From Roseomonas fluvialis (GTDB lineage Bacteria; Pseudomonadota; Alphaproteobacteria; Acetobacterales; Acetobacteraceae), in the NCBI RefSeq assembly GCF_022846615.1, contig NZ_AP025637.1, positions 4,737,001-4,801,000 on the forward strand: 64,000 bases of DNA. The letters run 5' to 3'. Made by a program: the position numbers and the translations under genes. The notes below the pieces were generated by a model. The model had not been told where the DNA came from. It made no database searches and saw only the letters and a program-made list of their open reading frames with translations. Below are positions 49,527-58,291 of this stretch, one piece after another; within the stretch, counting starts at the first letter, position 1, and each line of letters opens with the position of its first letter.

Positions 49527-50465
49527 ATGACCGTCACCGTCGAGACCCCCGACCTGCGCATCGTCACGGACGGGCTGCGCTTTCCCGAAGGGCCGGTCTG
49601 CATGCCGGATGGCTCGGTCGCGCTGGTCGAGATCGAGGCGCGGCGCATCACGCGCGTCGCCGCGAACGGCGCGAAATCCACCATCACCACCGTGACCGGC
49701 GCGCCCAACGGCCTCGCGCCGGGGCCGAACGGGATGCTGTACGTCTGCAACAATGGCGGTTTCTCCTGGCACGAGGAACCCGGCCTGCTGCGCCCTGGCT
49801 TCCAGGCGGCCGACTATTCCGGCGGCCGCATCGAACGCGTGGACCCGGCGACCGGCTCCGTCGAGACGCTGATCCGCGCCGTCGATGGCCGCCCGCTGCG
49901 CGGCCCCAATGACCTGATGTTCGACGCGCATGGCGGCTTCTGGTTCAGCGACCTCGGCAAGGTCCGCGCGCGCGACCGCGACCATGGCGGCGCCTACTAC
50001 GCGAAGGCCGATGGCAGCGGCGCGGTCGAGGCAGCTTTCCCGATCTTCGGTGGCGCCAACGGCATCGGCATCAGCCCCGATGGCAAGACCGTCTACGTGG
50101 CCGAGACCGAGACCGGCCGCCTCTGGGCCTGGGATGTCGAAGCACCGGGCAGGCTGCGCAAGGAACCCTGGCCATCCAGCAACGGCGGTCGCGTGATCTG
50201 CCAGTTCCCGGGCTATCGCCGCCTCGATTCCATCGCCATCGCCGCATCGGGCAACATCATCGTCGCCACGCTGGTCGCTGGCGAAATCACCACCGTCTCG
50301 CCCGCCGGCGAGATCCTGCGCGTGGTGAAGATGCCCGAGCGCATGCCCACCAACATCTGCTTCGGCGGCCCCGACATGCGCACCGCCTACATCACGCTGT
50401 CCACCAGCGGAAAGCTCGCCGCGATGCGATGGGACGAACCGGGCTTCCGCCTGCCGCACGGTTGA
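49527..50465 (+). CDS. SMP-30/gluconolactonase-family lactonase
   Basis: This is a 312-aa six-bladed beta-propeller enzyme. Metal ligands fit the family: Glu21 in RFPEGPVCMPDG, the Asn of GPNDLMFDAHGGFWFSD, and the Asp in NGIGISPDGKTVYVAET. Members hydrolyse sugar lactones or related cyclic esters. In this cluster it may open a lactone ring of the imported compound. No signal peptide is seen, so it acts in the cytoplasm. It is 79 bp upstream of the branched-chain-type ABC transporter genes. Confidence 0.85.
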   Translation: MTVTVETPDLRIVTDGLRFPEGPVCMPDGSVALVEIEARRITRVAANGAKSTITTVTGAPNGLAPGPNGMLYVCNNGGFSWHEEPGLLRPGFQAADYSGGRIERVDPATGSVETLIRAVDGRPLRGPNDLMFDAHGGFWFSDLGKVRARDRDHGGAYYAKADGSGAVEAAFPIFGGANGIGISPDGKTVYVAETETGRLWAWDVEAPGRLRKEPWPSSNGGRVICQFPGYRRLDSIAIAASGNIIVATLVAGEITTVSPAGEILRVVKMPERMPTNICFGGPDMRTAYITLSTSGKLAAMRWDEPGFRLPHG

Positions 50466-50544
50466 CAGCCACGGCGTCGCGGGCGGAGGCTCCGCATCAC
50501 AAGGGCGACGCCACAAGGCGCCAGCCCATGAGGGAGTATCGTCC

Positions 50545-51675
50545 ATGTCCGGTCCCACGATCGGCCGCCGCGGCGCGCTTGCCGCCGGCCTCGCGCTGCC
50601 CTTCATTCGCCCCGCCACCGCCCAGACCACCGAGCCCTACGTGATGGGATCGCTGTTCCCCATGAGCGGCCCGAGCGCCGAATTCGGCGAGGCCTTCACC
50701 CGCGGCGCGCAGGTGGCGCTGCAACACATCGCCGCGGACAACATGCTGCGCCGCCCCGTGCGCCTGCAGTCCGAGGACAGCCAGGCGCTGCCGCAGCCAT
50801 CCGTGGTCGGCATGAACAAGCTGATCAGCGTCGACCGCGCGCATTGGGTGCTGGTGTCCTGGACAGCCACGTCGAAGGCCGTCGCGCCGATCGGCGACCG
50901 CGCCAAGACCATCATGGTAAATGGCGGCGCCGTGGGGCCCGACCTCGCCGGTCTGTCGCCGTATTTCTGGAACGTCATCGCGCTCGCGCATCTCGAAGTG
51001 CAGGTGATGGTGCCGTTCCTGGTGCGCCAGCGGAACGCGAGGCGCGTGGCGCTGATCTATGTGGACGACCCGCTGGGCGACGGCATCCTGGGCCAGCTGC
51101 GCACCGCCCTGCCGCGCAACGGCGGCGAGCTGGTGGGCAGCTTCTCGGTGCCGCGCGCCGCGCAGCAATTCGGCCCCGTCGTGGCACGCGTGCGCCAGAC
51201 GCGGCCCGATGCCGTCTATGTCGCATCCTTCGGCGCGCAGAACGCACAGATCGTGAAGGCGCTGCGCGACAATGGCGTGACGCAGACCATCTGTTCCTAT
51301 TCCGCCTTCGGCATCGACAGCCTGCGCACCATGCCCGAGGCCGAGGGCGCGCTATTCACCTCGCAGAAGCTGGACCTGACCGGCGCGCATGCGCTTACGT
51401 CGCGCTTCGCCGCCGACTTCCAGGCGCGCTTCGGCCAGGCGCCGCTGGTCTATCACGCGAACTACTACAACGCGGCCTATCTGTTCGGGCTGCTGGCCAA
51501 GCAGGTGGAAGCCGCCGGCGGCACGGTGAACGGCGACAGCCTGCGCGCCGCGATGCTCGCCACCCGCAAGTTCGACCTGGTCGGCGGCGAGGGCGAGTTC
51601 GACGAACAGGGCAACATGCTCACCCAGATGCAGGTCAACGAGATCCGCGGCCAGCAATTCGTCGCCATCGGCTGA
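50545..51675 (+). CDS. branched-chain amino-acid-type ABC transporter substrate-binding protein
   Basis: This is a 376-aa periplasmic LivK-like protein. The N-terminus (GRRGALAAGLALPFIRPATAQ) resembles a Tat-type signal with a twin Arg. The mature part has VMGSLFPMSGPSAEFGEAFTRGAQVAL, VSWTATSKAVAPIGDR and YHANYYNAAYLFGLLAKQV. Such proteins bind branched amino acids but also aromatic acids, amides and urea-like compounds, so the ligand is open. It is the first gene of a complete five-gene transporter operon. Confidence 0.9.
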   Translation: MSGPTIGRRGALAAGLALPFIRPATAQTTEPYVMGSLFPMSGPSAEFGEAFTRGAQVALQHIAADNMLRRPVRLQSEDSQALPQPSVVGMNKLISVDRAHWVLVSWTATSKAVAPIGDRAKTIMVNGGAVGPDLAGLSPYFWNVIALAHLEVQVMVPFLVRQRNARRVALIYVDDPLGDGILGQLRTALPRNGGELVGSFSVPRAAQQFGPVVARVRQTRPDAVYVASFGAQNAQIVKALRDNGVTQTICSYSAFGIDSLRTMPEAEGALFTSQKLDLTGAHALTSRFAADFQARFGQAPLVYHANYYNAAYLFGLLAKQVEAAGGTVNGDSLRAAMLATRKFDLVGGEGEFDEQGNMLTQMQVNEIRGQQFVAIG

Positions 51676-51688
51676 CCGGGGCCGCCCC

Positions 51689-52558
51689 GTGCTGTTCCTG
51701 CAACTGCTGCTCAACGGGCTGCAGATCGGCGCGATCTACGCGCTCACCGCCGCCGGCTTCGCGCTGATCTTCGGCGCGACGAAGATCTTCCATGTCGCGC
51801 ACGGCACCGCCTTCACCATCGCCGGCTACGTCTTCCTGTTTGCCTGGCGGGCGGGCTGGCCCGGCTGGGCGGGCGCGGCCGCGGCGGTGCTGGCGGCCAT
51901 GGCCTTCGGCGTGGCGATGGAACGCTACGTCTATCGTCCGATCCAGCGGCACGAGGGGTCCTTCTTCACCGTCTTCGTCGCGGCCTTCGGCGTTGGCATC
52001 GTGGTGCAGAACGTGATCGGCATGATCGCCGGGCGCGGCTTCGCCACGGTGGACACGCCGCTGTCCTTCTCGGCCGAGATCCTGCCAGATGTCTTCGTGG
52101 CACCCATGCTTTGGATCGCGCTGGCGACGGCGGCGGTGCTGTTCGTGGCACTCACGCTGTTTCTCACGCGGCATCCGGCCGGCGTCGGGCTGCGCGCGCT
52201 GGCGCAGAACCCCGACCTCATCCGCACCTACGGGCTGTCGTCGAACGGGCTGTCGGTGCTCGCCTTCGCGATCGGGTCCGCGCTGGCGGCGCCGGCCGCC
52301 ATCATCACCGTCATGACCACCGGGCTGAACGAGGCGATCGGCCACCAGATCATGCTGATCTCGATCGCGGCGACCATCGTGGGCGGCATCGGCTCGCTGC
52401 GCGGCGCCGCACTCGCTGGCATGATGTTGGGTATCGCCGAGAGCATCGCCCTGCAGGTGGTCGATACCCAATGGGCCGAGGCGGTGTCCTTCTTCGTGCT
52501 GTTCGCCTTCATCATCTTCCGCCCGAGCGGCATCTTCGGCGTGGTGCAGACGCGATGA
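51689..52558 (+). CDS. branched-chain amino-acid-type ABC transporter permease (LivH-like)
   Basis: This is a 289-aa inner-membrane permease with about eight helices, beginning LLLNGLQIGAIYALTAAGFALIFGATKIFHVAHG, which is characteristic of LivH. The ATPase-coupling segment is LRALAQNPDLIRTYGLSSNGLSVLAFAIGSALAAPA. The start is a GTG 13 bp after the binding-protein stop. The stop overlaps the livM-like start (ATGA). Confidence 0.92.
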   Translation: MLFLQLLLNGLQIGAIYALTAAGFALIFGATKIFHVAHGTAFTIAGYVFLFAWRAGWPGWAGAAAAVLAAMAFGVAMERYVYRPIQRHEGSFFTVFVAAFGVGIVVQNVIGMIAGRGFATVDTPLSFSAEILPDVFVAPMLWIALATAAVLFVALTLFLTRHPAGVGLRALAQNPDLIRTYGLSSNGLSVLAFAIGSALAAPAAIITVMTTGLNEAIGHQIMLISIAATIVGGIGSLRGAALAGMMLGIAESIALQVVDTQWAEAVSFFVLFAFIIFRPSGIFGVVQTR

Positions 52559-53430
52559 CCGCCTTCCTGCTGAACCTCGCCACACTCGCCGCCATCTCGG
52601 GCATCCTGGCCTCAACGCTGAACTTCATCGTGGGCTATGCGGGCATCTTCTCGGTCGCGCATGCGGTGTTCTTCGGGCTCGGCGCCTATGCCGGGGCGCA
52701 GGTGGCGCTGCTGCTGGTGCCCGACCCGTTCCTCGCCTGCCTGGCGGCGGCGGCGATCGCGGGGGGGCTGTCGCTGTGCCTGGCCCTGCCCGCGCTGCGC
52801 GTGCGGGGCGAATACTTCGTCGCCGCCTCGCTCGGCCTGCAGATGGTGGCGGCGACGCTCTTCGCCGAACTCAAGCCGCTGACGGGCGGCATCGGCGGGC
52901 TGGTCGGCATCCCGCGCCCGGAGATCCTCGGCACGGTCGTGCCGGTCTTGCCGCTTGCGCTGGCCGCGCTGGCGCTGATCCTGTTCCTTACCGCGCGCCT
53001 GCAGCGCGGCGCCTTCGGCCGTACGCTGCAATCCATCCGCGACGCCGACAGCGCGGCCGAGGCGCTGGGCAAGAACGTGAACGCCGCCAAGACGCTGGCC
53101 GTCGTCTTCGCCTGTGCCGGCGCCGGCGTGGCGGGCGCGCTCTATGCGCTCCACCTGTCCTTCATCAACGTGGAGTCCTTCACGCTCGACCAGTCGATCC
53201 AGATCATGGCCATGGTGATCATCGGCGGCACCGGCACGCTGTGGGGGCCGTTGGTGGGCGCAGTGATGCTGCTGTCGCTGCCTGCCGTGCTGTCCTTCAT
53301 CCCCTTCATCCCGCCAACCGAGGTCGGCGCCGTGCAGCAGATCATCTACGGCCTGGCGATGACGCTGCTGATGATCTTCCGCCCCGCCGGCCTGGTCGGC
53401 GACCAGACCAAGGGGAGGTCCACCTCGTGA
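52555..53430 (+). CDS. branched-chain amino-acid-type ABC transporter permease (LivM-like)
   Basis: This is the 291-aa second permease. It has NFIVGYAGIFSVAHAVFFGLGAYAGA, ALPALRVRGEYFVAASLGLQM, and the coupling region FGRTLQSIRDADSAAEALGKNV. The ATG at 52555 overlaps the preceding stop, and the stop overlaps the next GTG, so all transport genes here are translationally coupled. Confidence 0.92.
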   Translation: MTAFLLNLATLAAISGILASTLNFIVGYAGIFSVAHAVFFGLGAYAGAQVALLLVPDPFLACLAAAAIAGGLSLCLALPALRVRGEYFVAASLGLQMVAATLFAELKPLTGGIGGLVGIPRPEILGTVVPVLPLALAALALILFLTARLQRGAFGRTLQSIRDADSAAEALGKNVNAAKTLAVVFACAGAGVAGALYALHLSFINVESFTLDQSIQIMAMVIIGGTGTLWGPLVGAVMLLSLPAVLSFIPFIPPTEVGAVQQIIYGLAMTLLMIFRPAGLVGDQTKGRSTS

Positions 53431-54185
53431 CCGAGGTGCTGCTGAAATCCGAGAACCTGGCGCGCGCCTTCGGCGGCGTGCAGGCGGTGGCGGGCGTGTC
53501 GCTCTCGCTGCCGGCGGGGCAGGTCACGGCGCTGGTCGGGCCGAACGGCGCAGGCAAGACCACCACCTTCAACCTCATCACCGGCAACCTGCGTGCCGAT
53601 TCCGGCACGGCGCATATCCGCGGCAAGCCGATCATGGGGCTGAAACCGTGGCAAGTGGCGCGGCTGGGCGTTGCGCGATCCTTCCAGGACCTGCGCCTGT
53701 TCACCCACATGACGGTGCGCGAGAACGTGCTGGCCGCGACCGAGACATCGGCCTGGTTCTGGCAGCCGGGCGGCGCGCGGGCCCGCGCCGCACGCGCCGA
53801 ACGCGCCGCCGCCGCATTGGACGCCACGGGCTTGTCGGACCTCGCGGATGCGCGTGCGGTCGACCTGGCCTATGCCGAGCGCAAGTTCCTGTCGATGGCG
53901 CGCATCCTGGCGGCGGAAGCGGATATCTGGCTGCTCGACGAACCGGCCTCGGGGCTCGACCTGTCGTCGCGACTGCGCTTCGGTGCCCTGCTGCGGGCCG
54001 CCACCGCACGCGGCGTGGCGATCTGCCTGATCGAACACAATCTCGACGTCGTGGCGGAACTCTCCGACCGCATCGCCTTCCTCGACCAGGGTCGCGTGCT
54101 GGCGGAAGGCGACCCGCAATCGATCCTGCGCGACCCCGCGCTGGCCGCGATCTATTTCGGCGACCGCCCGCAGGAGGCCGCATGA
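53427..54185 (+). CDS. branched-chain amino-acid-type ABC transporter ATP-binding protein (LivG-like)
   Basis: This is a 252-aa ATPase with Walker A GPNGAGKTT and the LivG-type ARSFQDLRLFTHMTVRENVL. The signature position reads LAYAERKFLSMARIL instead of the usual LSYGQQRRLEIARAL, a strongly changed LSGGQ region. Walker B is IWLLDEPASGLD, with the H-loop EHNLD. The start is a GTG behind AGGGGAGG. The unusual signature sequence may alter ATPase kinetics. Confidence 0.9.
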   Translation: MTEVLLKSENLARAFGGVQAVAGVSLSLPAGQVTALVGPNGAGKTTTFNLITGNLRADSGTAHIRGKPIMGLKPWQVARLGVARSFQDLRLFTHMTVRENVLAATETSAWFWQPGGARARAARAERAAAALDATGLSDLADARAVDLAYAERKFLSMARILAAEADIWLLDEPASGLDLSSRLRFGALLRAATARGVAICLIEHNLDVVAELSDRIAFLDQGRVLAEGDPQSILRDPALAAIYFGDRPQEAA

Positions 54186-54895
54186 GCGCGCCAGCCCTTC
54201 AGGCGACGGGCCTCACCGCCGGCTTCGGCGGGCGCGACGTGCTGCAGGATGTCTCGCTCACGCTGAACGACGGCGAGATCCTCTGCCTGATCGGCCATAA
54301 CGGTGCGGGCAAGTCCACATTGCTGCGCGTGCTGTTCGGCCTGCATCGCCCCTCCGCCGGCACACTGCGCGTCTTCGGCCAGCAACCCGCGCAGCACAAT
54401 CCGGCGACGATGGGCGCCGCGGGCGTGGCCCTGGTGCCCGAGGGCCGCGGCGTCTTCCCCGATCTCACGGTCGAGGAGATCTTCGGCCTCGCGCTGTGGT
54501 CGGCTGGCGTGCCGAAATCAGGCCAGCGCGAACGCATCGACGACGTGCTCGACGTCCTGCCGCGCATCAAGGAATTCCGCACGCGGCGCGCGGGCACGCT
54601 GTCGGGCGGGCAGCAGCAGATGGTCTCGATCGGCCGCGCGCTGCTGACGCGCCCGCGCGTGCTGCTGCTGGACGAACCCTCGATCGGCCTGGCGCCCAAG
54701 CTGTTCCAGGACCTGATCCGCCCGATCGCCGCGCTGCGCCAGGCGCGCGGCATGTCGATCCTGCTGGTCGAACAGAACGTGCGCGAGGCCTTCGCCATCT
54801 CCGACCGCGTGCTGGTGATGCGATCGGGCAGGTTCATCTTCGAAGGCGCGCCGTCTGAACTCGACGACCACGCCAAGTTGATGGAGCTGTTCTAG
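54182..54895 (+). CDS. branched-chain amino-acid-type ABC transporter ATP-binding protein (LivF-like)
   Basis: This is a 237-aa ATPase with Walker A GHNGAGKST, the LivF-type VPEGRGVFPDLTVEEIF, signature LSGGQQQMVSIGRAL, Walker B VLLLDEPSIGLAP and H-loop EQNVREA. It starts by ATGA overlap with the preceding gene and ends overlapping 4 bp with the convergent MFS gene. Confidence 0.92.
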   Translation: MSAPALQATGLTAGFGGRDVLQDVSLTLNDGEILCLIGHNGAGKSTLLRVLFGLHRPSAGTLRVFGQQPAQHNPATMGAAGVALVPEGRGVFPDLTVEEIFGLALWSAGVPKSGQRERIDDVLDVLPRIKEFRTRRAGTLSGGQQQMVSIGRALLTRPRVLLLDEPSIGLAPKLFQDLIRPIAALRQARGMSILLVEQNVREAFAISDRVLVMRSGRFIFEGAPSELDDHAKLMELF

Positions 54896-56286
54896 CGGCG
54901 ATGCCCTGACACCTCCGCCCCGGCATCCGGCGCCAGTCGCGCATGCAGCGGCACCGAGGCCAGCACCACCACCGCCGCCGCGACGAAGCCCCAGGAGAAA
55001 TCCGCCACCGCCAGCGCGCCGCGTCCGGACAGGGCCAGCGATGCCTCCAGCGTCGTCGTCGCCAGCACCACGCCCAGTGCCGGCGTCAATTGCTGCAAGG
55101 TGCCGTACAGCGCCGTCGCCGCGGACATGCGTTCGGTCGGCACATCGGCGAAGGCGAGGGTGTTCAGCGCCGTGAACTGCAGGCTGCGCGCCAGCCCGCC
55201 GGCGGCCAGCAGCAGGAAGATCCCCGCCGCCGGCCAGGCCGGCGTGAGCAGCGCCAGCGCCGCGATCCCCGCCGCCGCCACCACGCCATTGCCCATCAGC
55301 GCCGCGCGGAAGCCGGTAACCTTCAGCAGCGGCCGCACCAGCGGCTTCATCGCGAAGGCGCCGAGCGCGGTGGCGAAGGACACGAAGCCCGATTGCGACG
55401 CGCTCATCCCGAAGCCGATCTGCAGCATGACCGGGATCAGGAAGGGCACCGCCCCCGCGCCCGTGCGAAAGATGCTGCCGGCCACCGCCGGGTCACGGAA
55501 GGTCGCGATGCGGAACAGCGAGAGATCCACCGCCGGCCGCGCCCGCCCGCGCATGTGCCGCACAGCCAGCACGCCAGCGCACACGCCCAGTGCCAGCGCC
55601 GCGCCCGACATCCAGCCCGGCACGACATGCCGCCCCACCGTCTCGATCCCGAACATCACCAGTGCGAGCGTCGCACCCGTCAGCGCCAACCCCACCAGGT
55701 CCGGCGGCCCCGGGCGTGTTGGCGCCACGGCGGGGATCTTCCACGCCACCAGCACGAAGCCGATCAACCCGATCGGCACGTTGATCCAGAACACCGCGCG
55801 CCAGGAGAACAGGTCGGTCAGCACGCCGCCCAGCGGCGGCCCCATCACCGGCCCCAGCAGAGCCGGCATGGTCAGCCACGCCATGGCCGAGAGCATGTCC
55901 TTCTTCGCCACGCCGCGCAGCAGCAGCAGCCGGCCCACCGGCACCATCATCGCCCCGCCCACGCCCTGCAGGATTCGGAAGCCCACCAGTTCACCGAGGC
56001 TCTGCGCGCGCCCGCACAGCACCGAGGAAGCGACGAAGACCAGGATCGCCAGCATGAAGACGCGCTTCGCGCCGAAGCGGTCGGCGATCCAGGCGGAGAA
56101 CGGGATGAACACCGTCAGCGCTACCAGGTACGACGTGATGGCAGCACCCAGCCGCGCCGGGTCCTCGTTCAGGTCGCGCGCCATGGCGGGCAGCGCGGTC
56201 GCCAGCACCGCGCTGTCCAGGTTCTGCATGAACAACGCGGAGGCGACGATCAGCGCAATGCCGCGATGATCCCGCGCATCGCTCAC
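54892..56286 (-). CDS. DHA2-type MFS drug/organic-compound efflux transporter
   Basis: This is a 464-aa protein with about 13-14 hydrophobic segments. It carries DSAVLATALPAMARDLNEDPARLGAAITSYLVALTVFIPFSAWIADRFGAKRVF (the D-x-x-V-x-x-x-A-L-P motif of DHA2 pumps and MFS motif A) and RILQGVGGAMMVPVGRLLLLR. It probably exports a toxic substrate or intermediate. The GTG at 56286 overlaps the stop of the oxidoreductase gene. The preceding 40 in-frame residues are not family sequence. Confidence 0.85.
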   Translation of the reverse strand: MSDARDHRGIALIVASALFMQNLDSAVLATALPAMARDLNEDPARLGAAITSYLVALTVFIPFSAWIADRFGAKRVFMLAILVFVASSVLCGRAQSLGELVGFRILQGVGGAMMVPVGRLLLLRGVAKKDMLSAMAWLTMPALLGPVMGPPLGGVLTDLFSWRAVFWINVPIGLIGFVLVAWKIPAVAPTRPGPPDLVGLALTGATLALVMFGIETVGRHVVPGWMSGAALALGVCAGVLAVRHMRGRARPAVDLSLFRIATFRDPAVAGSIFRTGAGAVPFLIPVMLQIGFGMSASQSGFVSFATALGAFAMKPLVRPLLKVTGFRAALMGNGVVAAAGIAALALLTPAWPAAGIFLLLAAGGLARSLQFTALNTLAFADVPTERMSAATALYGTLQQLTPALGVVLATTTLEASLALSGRGALAVADFSWGFVAAAVVVLASVPLHARLAPDAGAEVSGHRR

Positions 56287-57272
56287 GGTGTCAGGATCAC
56301 GCGGCCGGCGCTGCGCCGCGCGCGGACGTCCGCCATGGCCTCGCGGAAGCCTTCCAGTGGGAAGGCGGCGTGCACCTCCGGCCGCAGCGCACCGGCCTGC
56401 CACCAAGACATCAGTTGCGCCCAGAGCGCCCGCGCGCGCGGCGCGTGCAACGCCCGATTGTCGCCCGGCGACCAGCCGACATAAGTCCCCCAGTTCACGC
56501 CGCCCACCGCGATGTTCTTCAACAGCAGCAGGTTCGCCGCGACGGACGGAATGCCCCCGCCCGCGAAGCCGATCTCCACCAGCATCCCGCCATCGCCCAG
56601 GCAGCGCAGCGCTTCATCGAAGGCTTCGCCGCCGATGGTATCCAGCACGCAGGCCACGCCGCCGGTCGCCTCCAGCACCGCGTCACGAAACGGCAACGCG
56701 CTGTCCAGCACGACATCCGCGCCGCGAGCGCGCAACAGGTCGTGCTTCGCAGCACCTGCCCGCGCGACGACGCGCGCGCCCATCGCCTTCGCGATCTCGA
56801 CCCCCGCAAGCCCTACGCCGCCCGCCGCGCCCTGCACCAGCACCCAGTCGCCCGGCGCCACGCGCGCGCGCCACAGCAGCGCCGACCCCGCGGTGGGATA
56901 GGAGATCGGGAAGGCCACTGCCGGTTCCATCGGCAGCCCGTCAGGGATCGCCACCACATGGATGTCGTCCGCCACCACGTCCTCCGCATAGCCGCCCCAG
57001 TCGACCACGGCAAAGACGCGGGTGCCCGGCGATGGCGCATCCGCATCGGGCGCGGCTTCCACCACCGTGCCGACCACCTCCGTGCCGGGCACGAAGGGTA
57101 GCGGTGGCTTGCGTTGGTACTTCCCCGCCACCACCAGCTGCGTCGCGAAGGACACGCCGGCCGCCGCCACGCGGATGCGCACGCCGCGCGGGCGCAGCGG
57201 GGGCGGCGGGATCTCCTTCACCTCCAGCGCATCGAAATCCCGCCAGGACTCGCAGACGATCGCGCGCATCAT
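56283..57272 (-). CDS. zinc-independent quinone oxidoreductase-like MDR protein
   Basis: This is a 329-aa medium-chain dehydrogenase/reductase. The N-terminal GroES-like domain (to about 125) has FVPGTEVVGTVVEAAP and lacks the structural-zinc cysteines. The Rossmann domain has VLVQGAAGGVGLAGVEIAKAMGARVVA. The pattern fits NADPH:quinone oxidoreductase or enoyl reductase members. The ATG at 57272 overlaps the TctC gene stop. The next gene overlaps by 4 bp, making a three-gene operon. Confidence 0.88.
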   Translation of the reverse strand: MMRAIVCESWRDFDALEVKEIPPPPLRPRGVRIRVAAAGVSFATQLVVAGKYQRKPPLPFVPGTEVVGTVVEAAPDADAPSPGTRVFAVVDWGGYAEDVVADDIHVVAIPDGLPMEPAVAFPISYPTAGSALLWRARVAPGDWVLVQGAAGGVGLAGVEIAKAMGARVVARAGAAKHDLLRARGADVVLDSALPFRDAVLEATGGVACVLDTIGGEAFDEALRCLGDGGMLVEIGFAGGGIPSVAANLLLLKNIAVGGVNWGTYVGWSPGDNRALHAPRARALWAQLMSWWQAGALRPEVHAAFPLEGFREAMADVRARRSAGRVILTP

Positions 57273-58225
57273 TCCATCCGGATATTCGCGGCGCGCACGA
57301 TGGCGCCAAATTTCTGTGACTCGCTGCGGCAGAAGGCATCGAAGGCGGCAGGGCTGTCGGCCACCGGGTCGGCACCCAGCGGCGCGAGCCGCGCCCGCAC
57401 CTCCGGGTCCTGCACCGCAACCGCCACGGCACGCTGCATGCGTTCCGTGATCGCCGCCGGCGTGCGTGGCGGCGCCCAGACGCCGTACCAGGTGGAGATC
57501 ACCAGGTCTGGAAAGCCGGCCTCGGCCGCGCTGGGCAGGTCGGGATAGACTGGCACCCGATGCGCGTTCAACGCGGCGAGCGGCCGCAGCAGCCCTTCGC
57601 GCACCGCACCCGCGCCGGCGGGAACGCTGTCGAACATCACCTGCACGTTGCCCGCGATCAGGTCCTGGATCGCCGGACCGGCGCCACGATAGGGGATGTG
57701 CACGATATCCACGCCGGCGATCTGCTTGAACATCTCGGCCGCCAGGTGCTGCGCCCCGCCGATCGACGACGACGCGTACGAAACCCGCCCCGGATTGGCC
57801 TTCGCGTAGTCGCCCAAATCGCGCAGCGATCGCACCGGCAAGCGTGGATTCACCAGCGCGACCAGCGGCACCATCGCCATGTTGGTCACCGGCGTGAAAT
57901 CGTTGAGCGCGTCATAGGGCATGGCGCGGTTGATGTGCGGAATGATGACATGCGCGGAGGCATTCACCAGGAACACGCCGCCATCGGGTGCGGCGCGCGC
58001 CACCTCCGCCGACCCGATCGTGCCGGATGCGCCCGGCTTGTTCTCGATCACCAGCGGCTGGCCCAGCTCCTGCTGCGCGCGCATCGCCACCACGCGCCCC
58101 ACCAGGTCGGTCGGCCCGCCGGGCGGATAAGGCACGATGCAGCGCACCGGCCGCGTGGGCCAGTCCTGCGCCAGCGCGGGCGTGGCCAGCGCCGCGCCCA
58201 GCACCGCACGTCGCGTGGTCCTCAT
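57269..58225 (-). CDS. Bug/TctC-family tripartite tricarboxylate transporter binding protein
   Basis: This is a 318-aa secreted binding protein. The N-terminus MRTTRRAVLGAALATPALAQ is a signal peptide with consecutive arginines. It is followed by the family hallmark WPTRPVRCIVPYPPGGPTDLVGR, then VENKPGASGTIGSAEVARA and VDIVHIPYRGAGPAIQDLIAGNVQ. No TctA/TctB membrane genes are nearby, as is common for this expanded family. It is the first gene of the minus-strand operon. Confidence 0.92.
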   Translation of the reverse strand: MRTTRRAVLGAALATPALAQDWPTRPVRCIVPYPPGGPTDLVGRVVAMRAQQELGQPLVIENKPGASGTIGSAEVARAAPDGGVFLVNASAHVIIPHINRAMPYDALNDFTPVTNMAMVPLVALVNPRLPVRSLRDLGDYAKANPGRVSYASSSIGGAQHLAAEMFKQIAGVDIVHIPYRGAGPAIQDLIAGNVQVMFDSVPAGAGAVREGLLRPLAALNAHRVPVYPDLPSAAEAGFPDLVISTWYGVWAPPRTPAAITERMQRAVAVAVQDPEVRARLAPLGADPVADSPAAFDAFCRSESQKFGAIVRAANIRME

Positions 58226-58291
58226 GGCGTCCCCTTCCCTTGTCGCGTGTTCGCGTCAGGATAAGCCCACAAACGCTCAGGAGGAAACGCG
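58226..58291. promoter_or_regulatory. divergent promoter region between TctC-type and CoA-transferase genes
   Basis: These 66 bp separate two opposing start codons. AGGAGG precedes the CoA-transferase ATG, the strongest ribosome-binding site seen in the cluster. The short distance implies overlapping promoters and joint control. Confidence 0.35.
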
